Shown: positions 56,063-64,000 of the stretch, one piece after another | Position numbering within the stretch: position 1 is the stretch's first letter | Layout of the letters: each line of letters begins with the position of its first letter | Origin: Sympetrum striolatum | Taxonomy: Eukaryota; Arthropoda; Insecta; Odonata; Libellulidae | Direction of reading: 5' to 3' | DNA: 64,000 bases | NCBI GenBank assembly: GCA_947579665.1 | Contig: OX388351.1 | Location: 61,946,939 to 62,010,938 of the forward strand | Made by a program: the position numbers and the translations under genes | The notes under the pieces: model-generated | Told to the model about the DNA's origin: nothing | Databases searched by the model: none | Seen by the model: only the letters and a program-made list of their open reading frames with translations

Positions 56063-58243
56063 CATGTTTTTTATTCATAGTATAAATAAATAACGACATG
56101 TACAAAAAGTAAGTAAAAGCGTCTTCCTCATTTCTCCAACTTTCGATAGTTTTCTACGAAAGTCGCCTTAAAACAAAAGAAACATCACCATTAAGTCATC
56201 CAAATTAAATTATTAATAAAAAACAATTAGCGACAATTCTGCGCTCATTAACTGTGGTAGGAAAGTAATTCCCTTTTGGGTACGGGGATAGCTCTAAAAA
56301 TCGCCATAACCGCCATTGGAGACAAACGGGGTCAAGTGAAACGAGGTGATAACCGGAATTCCATAGCAGAGGGCACCGATAACCTTTCTCCTCTGACCCC
56401 ACATCCCTCTTCCATAAAACCCCTATTTTGGCTAGCCCGAAACTTCGCACTGCCCCGCTATCTCCTTCCTTTCACCCTTCGCTCCTTTTCCTAATGCCGC
56501 CTAATTAGGGTCTCGCATTTGAAACTCTTTTCGCAAATAACCTGCATCATTTACGTTTCTTCAATACACATCCAGCTCATTGGAAATAATTCCAATAAAT
56601 CCACGCAGTTACACATTTATTTTTGAAGAGTCTAGTAAATTTTAAATCCGAAATTATTTTAAGTCCAACTTGTTTCACCCTCACAAGAGAAGCGTGATAA
56701 AGACGTTTGGCATCACTACGTAATTCATAAATGTCTTTTATTTCAAGCTCACTTTTGGCCTAAATACCGGAAGATGGCCACTGTATAGGAAAGAGCAAAA
56801 TAAAAAATGTTGTAGATCAGGGAGTAAAATAATTTAAACCTTTGAAAATGAGACGAATAAAAGGATATCATTCTGAATATCTCTTTCTCTAAAATGGATC
56901 TCAAAACGTTTTTCGTTCCATTTTTGCAGCCACATTCGCTTTCACCCCGATAAATTATTAAAGATTCTCCTCTTCACACAAAATATAAGTATCGTAGTGT
57001 AAAGTAAAAATGTACAGTAACAAATAATTGATTAACATTAAAGAGTAGGATATAGATACACTTTCTATGAATGATAATACAAAAATTCCAGAAAAGTATA
57101 TACATATTTTAGAAAATGTAAGAAATACGTTGAAATATATTAAAATAGAAATAAAAATCTATGTTATTAGCCCATCGCCAAGATTTTAAGTAATAATAAG
57201 TTTAAAATTTACGGAGGTGCCCGTGATTTGTAGCCGTGGAAATTCATGATAGAATAGATCTGTATTCTACTCCATTATAATAATTTTGTAAACATAAAGA
57301 TAAATCCATTAGGTCGCAATAACTATGCTAAACTGCCATTGAACTTCATTATACACAGTAGAAAAGCAAACATACAGAATAAAAGGCAATCCCTTGGCAA
57401 TGAAAGATGCCCCTCAAAAAGGTAAAGGAAAGTGAACGTGGAATTTGAATTGCTATCGCACTTCGGCACAGCAATTGTTGGTCAGAACACTTATCATTCA
57501 GATAATTTGAAAGAAGACTCTGGTGATATACGACGGCATTTAAACGCTTACAAATTTCGCTGCGAATAGCCAAGGAAGTATTTTTATAAAATGGAAAAGC
57601 TCATAGGTGAGAGCAGGACCGGGCACGTCGGCGGATTCCGGATGAAAAATGCTTTCCCACGGACTTTCTCTACGGAACGCGAGGCTAAAATATGACATAT
57701 TTTCGCTACAGTTGCAAACGAGTAAGCCCTCCAAATATTTCACCGCTTTATTTTGGATGGCAATCCATTGTCCTTCAAAAGATTCACTGCAGTCGTTGAG
57801 ACACAAAACGGGTGTGCACACGCACGAAAAGTGAGAGCGTATCAATCTCTGGTATTCAGAATGTTCCGATAACTAAAAATGTGACAATATGCATGCAAAG
57901 AAACTGGCAATGTATCAGCATATCGCTATATATATTATCATCGATTCAGGAAAAAAGTACAAATATTAATTACCGATTTCTGACGGATTTTTCTCTCTTC
58001 TCTGGGTGTCACCAATTTATTTATACCATGGATATGCTATATTTTATATGGCATCTCCATCTCTGTATATTAATTCATCATAGTTGACTTAAGCCCTCAG
58101 GTTTCATTATAAATGCTCCTTGTGTAATCCATTTCAACTTCATTCAGTTTAAGCTGAATAAATATGACTTGTAAGAAATATTTTAGATTTGTTTACGAAA
58201 CAATGGTAGACAAGCTTCATGTTTTAGTGGACGGATTAGGATC
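56063..58243. other. Spacer with a GC-richer block at 56230-56490
   Basis: The block carries opposing frames of 72 and 81 codons, so it is compositional rather than coding. Another GC-moderate stretch at 57570-57830 has opposing frames of 61 and 101 codons. The word ccgtggaaattcatgatag near 57233 recalls the E-family head (TGGAAATCCAT) but no hairpin follows. Otherwise AT-rich. Confidence 0.4.
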
Positions 58244-59110
58244 GACAAAATATTATTATTATACATATCAATACAAAAAGGTGTAGGACCTGGTGGCCGT
58301 GGATTACTATACAATATACGTTATACATACTCGTATAGCCAAAATTAAACAAAATATTACTAAGGAAAAGGGCCCTTGCAATGAGAGGAATACTCATCTG
58401 CTTGGAATTTTCCCCAAAAGGGAGGGAAACCCCTCCAAAAACCTCCCTTAGACAGTAATGATGATTTACAATATAATAAAATAAACCTTATAAAACATTC
58501 AACCAGTACACTTAACAATTAGGAAAAATAACCTTTTTAATAATTTTTGTCCAAATTTTCCACCAACTTATAATAATTTTAACAAATAACATCTTTTTTT
58601 CCCACAAAACGTTCTTCAACTTTGCCTTAAAGGAACGCACTCAAGAAGGGAATGGATCAAAAATACTCCCAGGCAAGGTCTCCCGCTGCTCAATTGTTCT
58701 ATTTCAAAATTAGATTTTCCTATATTAGTCCTCTGAGGGTGGGTTTTTTATGTTTAATCCTTCCTGCCGTAGTACGATGACTTTTATGATCTACTACTGA
58801 TACTTTCCCATGCCTGTTGTCCGCAATATTCATTATAAAGACTTCATAGGCTATACAAATTCCTCCTCATTTGTAAATAGTCCCACCATAGTTCTTCTAA
58901 CATTTTAGTAACACTCGCAGTCTTTTTGAAAGTCCCTTAAACGTATCGCGCTGCAGTTCTTTGCACAATTTGGACTTGCTTTGCTTTCCCTATTTGCTAT
59001 GGATCCCATATTGTTGCTTCAAATTCTAATATTGGCCTAGCTAATGAATTTCACACTATTTCTTTGGAGCTTGAACTACTTACTCCCAATACCTTCATGA
59101 TTAAGTGTAA
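58244..59110 (-). pseudogene. CR1/Jockey-type LINE, reverse transcriptase C-terminus plus 3' UTR
   Basis: A single minus-strand frame from about 59040 down to 58610 reads LARPILEFEATIWDP, QVQIVQRTAARYV, and KKTASVTKMLEELWWDYLQ, with seven in-frame stops. This is the well-known C-terminal segment of CR1/L2/Jockey-group ORF2 (L-RPILEYAS-VWDP, then VQRRAARYV, then MLQ-LGW-L). Downstream to 58244 is the 3' UTR with aaggtttttggaggggtttc, aagcagatgagta, and ggccaccaggtcctacacc, ending in a TAATAATAATA tail. The UTR matches the fragments at 51632 and 32020, linking family B to this LINE. Truncated at its 5' end, where the family A copy at 59117 begins. Confidence 0.85.
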
Positions 59111-59116
59111 TGCTCT

Positions 59117-59362
59117 GTAATAATAGTAATAAAACGGGGAGACTTTCTCATGGGCGAGATTTAAACTATAAGTGTCTTCTTACATCCAACCAATGTCATT
59201 TAAAATTGAAAAGAAAAATATAACTCGAAAAAAGTAAAGTAACGAAGTAAAAGACTTTGTGGGGTCAAAAGCATAAGTTTTCACTTAGACAATAATACAA
59301 CAAAGAAGAAGAACGCCCAAAAGAAGTGGGTTGTAAAAACCTGAGAATCCTACAGATAGTTA
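59117..59362 (-). repeat. Interspersed repeat family A, copy 4
   Basis: On the minus strand acaacccacttcttttggg, a 150-base AT-rich middle, acttatagtttaaatctcgcc, and gttttattactattattac as the tail. It starts almost exactly where the LINE at 58244-59110 loses homology, so it probably inserted into that LINE or the two share a junction formed by nested insertion. It is the most diverged copy around the 3' block. Confidence 0.6.
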
Positions 59363-60309
59363 AGTAAAATTTTAAGGCGAAAACAGGTTAAAACAGAACT
59401 GCAACGCAAACAAAACTACAGGTACATATTCAAGTGGATAAAACGATAGAAGTATATTTGAATAAAGATAAAAAATGTGTGAATATATATATCGAAGTAA
59501 ATATAAGATAAAGAAAAATGGAATAGCAAAGACAAAGAGTGAAAAGGAGAAAGGGAGAAAAAAACTCGAAAAAAGGTGGCTGACTGTGGTGGATGAGATT
59601 GCAAAGAAAAAAGATTCACGTAGTTCTAAGAATATAGGGAAATATATGGGAATATGCGTAGATTAGCAAATAAAGAAAAAGTCTGTAAAGCGAAAAATTG
59701 TGGAGGACCAAAGGCTATATTATATTGCTGCATTAAGAAAAAGAGAAAGATTCTTTTCTACGTATACTCCCTTAAGTCGTTCATACTATGCATACATAAA
59801 GTACGCCTATATTATTATACATGTAAATATATTGTACCAGTGATATATACTCGTGTACCTTAATGATACATACTCCTATATATCATAGAGGTACCTCGGA
59901 ATTTTGCTATTTAGATGCGAGGCAGCACTTACAAAACTGTTCAAACTTCCATTAATAATATCGCCAAGTTTTTCTGTTGACAAGTAATACAATTGATTCC
60001 CGAAAATAGTAGTAATCATTGTATACGAGAAAGGTCCAGCTTCTTATTCAGAGCTGTTTTTCCCATTCTTTACGCTGGACTTGCATAATAATCGTATGAA
60101 TAAAATACACATTTTACAACTATTAATCTAAATCCTTGTGTTACCTTTTTCAATTTTGACTTTCGGTATAAATTACGAAATTTGCCCAGCTCATTGCAGT
60201 ACTTTCGGAAACGCGAAATCCAAAACTGTTTCCGTGAAAAAGTATTCGAAAGGAAGTCCGATATCAACGAAAAGTAACGGCAATTTTTCGCTACAAAATT
60301 AAGGAAGAT
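59363..60309. other. Non-coding spacer, no feature recognised
   Basis: AT-rich; A/G-rich at 59500-59650, where short Lys-rich frames occur. No continuation of the neighbouring LINE was found. Confidence 0.4.
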
Positions 60310-60700
60310 AAGACGTCGAAGGAAGCCGCCAAAGTTGGGGAAAGAAAGTTTGGGCTCGCCTGGGGCGCCTCACTGCGGAAGAAAGCCGAAGGTATTAAGA
60401 GATAAGAATCTACGCAATCACACGAGATTGAAAGAGTACAAAGGCGAGTGGCTTTCCCTCGGGAACACAGAGGGCTCTGCGATGCGGAAGGGGACACAAA
60501 GGGGACATCAAGACGCGGTGGGCACAGATTGCAAGACACCACCCTCCAAACCTTTCAACTTGGGACCTTCCTCACAAGGACTGGAATCCAAACATTTCTC
60601 CGAAGATGGGCAACATCCACGACACCTCCAAACATTTTTATTTTCGACAAGTGTACTCCCTCGTCAAGCATGACGGATCTTAATTTCACCTTATAAATAA
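60310..60700. other. GC-richer island with overlapping frames
   Basis: Two + strand frames (60335-60673, 112 codons; 60448-60696, 82 codons) and one minus frame (83 codons) overlap. No domain or motif was recognised in any. The frames end just before the pogo-like element. A coding exon cannot be excluded but there is no positive evidence. Confidence 0.35.
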
Positions 60701-61018
60701 ATACATATAATTTAAATATGTATGCATCACTGAACTGAATACAGTACTCTCGCTAATCCAGACCTCAAAAATCCGGCCTCTCAGTAATCCGGCACCCTTC
60801 CCTCACGTATAAGAGGACCATGGAGTAACGAGTGTAAGCGTGGAAGAAAAATTAGGAAAGGTGCAAGTGTACATTTTCTTGAAAGAGAAGAAGGGTTATT
60901 TTTAGAACAGTAAGCTCTATTTATATATAATACCGAAAGCACGTATTAATTCATCAAAACCTGAATGACTTCTCTAAAGAAAGTAATAACTAATCTTCCG
61001 TTTACATACTACAATATT

Positions 61019-61088
61019 ATTAGAGGTTTAAAATCTACAAAAGCCGTCTTTCGGCTTTTGTAGATTCGGCTATTTTAAACCTCTAATT
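61019..61088. repeat. Hairpin inside the pogo-like element
   Basis: attagaggtttaaaatctac...aaaagccg on the left and cggcttttgtagatt...ttttaaacctctaat on the right. The right arm carries a 7-base insertion (cggctat-like) relative to the left. It stands immediately left of the piggyBac-like MITE at 61091. It lacks the head and direct repeats of the E1 class. Confidence 0.65.
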
Positions 61089-61090
61089 CA

Positions 61091-61637
61091 TTAACCCTCC
61101 AGTGCTCGCGTCAATTTTTGTAACGCGCTATTTTGATGAAAAATACCCTTTGTCTTACATTTATAAATTTTTCATTTCCAGGGTCTGGAGATAGATATTT
61201 TTTAACTTTTCTCAAACTTTCAACTATTTTACCTGATTCATAAATTATTTTCCTAAAACTTACCATGCCTTCCGCCTCGATTCGCGAAAGCCCCTAGGCC
61301 CAAACTAATACATCAGTAAAGGGAGAAATTTTTGCCATGCATGTCCAAATCATTCTCTTACTAAATACATTATAGTAGTATATTCTAAAAAGCTCAAAAA
61401 TGGCAGTAAGGAGACGGATAGAAAGGATCCATCCTATAGAGGGCAAGATTTACAAAAATACTAAATAAATCAACGAGATTTCGCATAAAATAGTTGAAAG
61501 TATGGCAAAAGTTGGGAAACATATCCATTTCCAGACTCTAAAAAGGAAAAAATTCTAAATGTAAGGAAAAGGGTATTTTTTCTCGAAATAGAACCGTGGG
61601 GTGTACCATACACCCCATGCGAGCACTGGAGGGTTAA
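61091..61637. mobile_element. piggyBac-like MITE nested in the pogo-like element
   Basis: TTAA at 61091-61094 and 61634-61637 bound perfect 15-bp terminal inverted repeats, CCCTCCAGTGCTCGC (61095-61109) and its complement (61619-61633). TTAA target duplication with CCC-starting ends is the hallmark of piggyBac elements. Inside the termini the two halves remain inverted copies for about 160 bases (aaatacccttttgtcttac left, its diverged complement right), so the whole folds back on itself. No transposase. Target and position show it inserted after the pogo-like element. Confidence 0.82.
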
Positions 61638-61924
61638 CAGCCGTGTTCCAATATTTCTTTCTTTACATACTACATCAAAGGTGCAAGCCTTAAACTTAAA
61701 TTAACTTGCCACCTCGTATCAATTATCACACGTTCTTATATATTAAGGACTGCATTACCATATATATCCTACGTAATATATTAAAAGTATGTATTTCTCT
61801 CTATGGCTGCGCACCGAAAACTCGGTCACGACCCTAAGGTCTCACGCTAATCCGTCACACCTCTGTGCAAGGATTGTTCGGATTGGCGAGAGTCTAGTGT
61901 ATTCATTAAATAAACATTTATACA

Positions 61925-62400
61925 TTTTTTGGCTTTTTTTCAAGAACTTGCTGAGTTATCGATAAAGGATTCAGGAAAACATTTATGAAAACTTGTTGTG
62001 AAATGTTTTGCTTTTTGGGTGTGAAACGTGGACATTAGGAAATAAAACGTTTAGAGTGAATTCGAAATGTGGATATGGTGTAGAATGGAAAACAAACACG
62101 GAGGTTCTGAAGAGAGAGAGGCTGGAGAGAGCTTTAATTGAAATGATTAAACATCGACAGAGGAAATGGGTGGGTCAGATATTGAGAGGGAAGGGCCTGC
62201 TAAAGAATGTGATTGAGGGTAGATTCAAGAAAAATACAAAGACAAAGATTTTTGATGACACGAGGGCTTGGATAAGCTACAAGGAAGTGAAAGAGAAGGC
62301 GATGAATCGGGATACTTAAATTTTGATGCATGTCAATCTGCCGAAAGGTGATGCAATGCAAACACTCATGAAATTTAATAGAAAAGAGGTTATCTTTTAA
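61925..62400 (+). pseudogene. Truncated LINE, reverse transcriptase C-terminus
   Basis: + strand coding with FGCETWTLG (62014-62040), then RQRKWVGQILRGKGLL and VIEGRF, and finally VNLPKGDAM near 62335. These are blocks of the same general LINE type as the relic at 24868-25790 (compare LYGCEKWTV there), but the middle is replaced by sequence that does not match the canonical ITNEEV region, so it is rearranged. The fragment starts within about 30 bases of the right end of the pogo-like element at 61899, so the transposon probably landed in the LINE or beside it. Dead copy. Confidence 0.75.
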
Positions 62401-62429
62401 TTATTTGAGGGCCTAGATTCCCTGTGTAA

Positions 62430-62480
62430 TCTGTCTGTCAGTGAGAGCGTGGCAACAGTGGTTCGAACCCAGGATGCAAA
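62430..62480 (+). repeat. Possible tRNA-like (B box) remnant
   Basis: gtggttcgaacccagg at 62459-62474 fits the B box core GGTTCRANNCC, following cagtgagagcgtggcaac. No A box or stem structure is convincing. It lies just beyond the LINE fragment's end. Confidence 0.3.
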
Positions 62481-64000
62481 CTCTCAGTTGGGAGTAAAAG
62501 GGAAATTACAATAATTGTTGGAATCGGATTTTACGATATTTTTCTCATCTAAAGCAATCAGTTTTGTGTTTGTGAATTTTATGCAATATTAAACAGGAGT
62601 AAATTAATGATTCCGCTGTAAAAATCATTAGTATGCATGAGAGATGAAAATTTAGAGTTGACAGAGTTCAATTACTCCTGCAGGAAATAACCCAAAACAT
62701 CTGTTTATATCTCTAAATTCTTTAACAATACCATAAGTTTATGTTACCTTACTAAATTACCTCGAGGCGCCAAAAGCTATACTGCCTAGGGTGGAAAAAG
62801 TCGTCAATATTACTGCATTAAATAAGCTATTATGATAAAAAATAGCTGCAATTAAAACTAAAATTGCGAAGTTAAACTACAAAATTTGGATAGCTTTTTT
62901 GTATTTATTAGACAGCATAGTTTTCCCTTTGTTACTTAAGACGATATTGCGACCGGGCTCCACTGGCCTTTCGTTACAGGGAATTGGAATTGTCCTAGTA
63001 TGGGACACAGTTACTTATGAACTACTTTAAAGGTTCAGATTTGTTTGATTCTTAAACATTTTTGCAACATTCGCTGTTAATGAAATCGTCAATCTTTTTT
63101 ACAGAGATATACTTTTATCAATCATAATCTTAAAACACTGACATCAAACCTGCTTATCCAATTTTTGGAGTTCTGATTAATTGTAGTTCAAATGTTGTAA
63201 TAATGGAAGCATCGACAAAGAAATTGCAGTACTTACTAGGATTCTGAAATTAAATGTGAAAAAATTACGTAAGAAATACAAGAAGCAGAAAAATTGCACA
63301 AGCTCCTTCGTGATGTTCTATAAAAAATTAATTAATAGTTGATTTAATACACTATTTTGCTCTTGAATGAGTATAATACGACTCATGGCGTAAACTTATC
63401 AAAATACGACGGAAAATCTTTGCTGCGATATATACGCATCATGGGGAAAAGAAAAGAAAGGAATCCCAAAATGTGTGATGACAGCTAAAAATAATACAGT
63501 TATAATTAAAACTACAGAATAAATAATATAATAATAATAATAAATTACAAATAAATTTAATTAATAATATAAGTAATACAAATTAAACAATTAATAAAGT
63601 TGAGTATAACATACTAAATATTATTGAGTATAAAACTCTCAAGAGGAAAATGAAGAATCTTATTCAATTAATTTCTCCAGATGTTAGCTAGGTAGCGCTT
63701 TGAATGTTAGAAGGATGTTGAAGTTTGAGTTGGCAGGAATATGACGATAATTTCGTAAGTTTGATATGTCACAGGGAATTCCAAAGCCTTGCTCCAGGTA
63801 TTAAGGATTAACAGCTTACCTCATACACGCCTTACCTCCCTTCAAAATTTCATTTGTGGGCTAGGATGAATCTCGTTACTTTAAAAGATTCCTAAACTAT
63901 GTGTATTATATTCTAAATTCTAATAGAGCATTGAGTAAGTAAAGTTACGTTTCTGTCTTCGCAACTAATGATAGCACGTGCAGTTCTCTTAACTATCTTA
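62481..64000. other. Non-coding spacer, no feature recognised
   Basis: AT-rich, including a very AT-rich stretch (taataataataataaattac) near 63528-63600. No supported feature to the window end. Confidence 0.45.

Larger units (their letters stand above)
60742..61899. mobile_element. Non-autonomous pogo/Tigger-like DNA transposon
   Basis: The left end CAGTACTCTCGCTAATCC (60742) and right end GGCGAGAGTCTAGTG (to 61899) are imperfect terminal inverted repeats, each flanked by TA (60740-60741 and 61900-61901), the target duplication of the Tc1/mariner superfamily. Subterminal ATCCGG / TAATCCGGCAC and, at the other end, GCTAATCCGTCAC extend the inversion. CTCTCG-TAATCCG-type ends are characteristic of pogo/Tigger elements. 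No transposase frame is present. The 547-bp piggyBac-like insertion inside accounts for nearly half of its length, so the original element was about 0.6 kb. Confidence 0.78.

Noticed and set aside
57225..57275. Head-like ccgtggaaattcatgatag followed by a 7-bp palindrome
   Set aside because: No extended hairpin arms or direct repeats, so it does not meet the criteria used for the E-class elements.
1..64000. CRISPR arrays, operons, ribosome binding sites, riboswitches
   Set aside because: No regularly spaced short repeats and no coding operons; the retrotransposon and transposon content is that of an animal nuclear genome.

Overview
This window is AT-rich, non-coding animal DNA, very probably from an insect or other arthropod. 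The longest open frame is 117 codons, and no frame has convincing host-gene homology, a domain, or conserved exon structure. There are no rRNA genes, intact tRNA genes, operons, CRISPR arrays or prokaryotic signals. The arthropod assignment rests on the repeats: relics of CR1/Jockey-type and RTE-like non-LTR retrotransposons, tRNA-derived SINE-like pieces, minimal hammerhead-ribozyme motifs of the kind known from Penelope-like elements (PLEs), a pogo/Tigger-like DNA transposon and a TTAA-flanked piggyBac-like MITE. It reads as an intergenic or deep-intronic gene desert.

Layout. 0-5 kb: a hammerhead motif between two copies of a duplicated segment (737-1012), two G/A-rich islands, a SINE-like copy (family C) and a short hairpin element (4127-4273). 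7-12 kb: a LINE-like 3' end (family A), the short version of a repeat beginning TACTTTCTCC (11097-11316) and a nested fold-back (11552-11706). 15-18 kb: a long hairpin carrying a hammerhead core (15117-15368), a decayed hammerhead (15644-15674) and a related hairpin (17450-17607). 19-25 kb: SINE-like pieces, three hairpins, another family A copy, an old ~195-bp tandem duplication, and a 5'-truncated LINE on the minus strand (24868-25790). 28-31 kb: a perfect hairpin and two old tandem duplications. 32-43 kb: LINE 3' ends, tRNA-like SINE pieces, and an 872-bp copy of the TACTTTCTCC element containing three 178-bp tandem units. 46-53 kb: a hairpin element with 14-bp direct repeats, a CR1/Jockey-type LINE fragment and a candidate TATA+Inr core promoter. 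58-62.5 kb: a LINE relic abutting a family A copy, then a pogo-like transposon with a piggyBac-like MITE nested inside it, followed directly by another LINE fragment.

The most interesting observation is that several apparently unrelated hairpins appear to be one family. At least four, perhaps five, insertions share a head motif (about TTTTGTGGAAATCCATC), then an inverted repeat whose arms resemble AAATGA(A)GGA...TTGTACTTTTTCCAC. In the longest member the arms continue into a hammerhead-ribozyme sequence. Four of them are bounded by 12-14 bp direct repeats, one repeat touching the end of the hairpin and the other lying on the far side of the head. I infer short snap-back derivatives of a hammerhead-bearing Penelope-like retroelement. 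A free-standing copy at 856-901 (minus strand) has a complete hammerhead core with pairable helices I and II.

Spaced through the window are roughly 20 GC-richer blocks, 0.1-0.5 kb long and strongly purine- or pyrimidine-biased on one strand, set in AT-rich DNA. They are the main non-repeat structure and the likeliest host-functional elements. All coordinates and alignments were read by eye; family assignments below the superfamily level are tentative.
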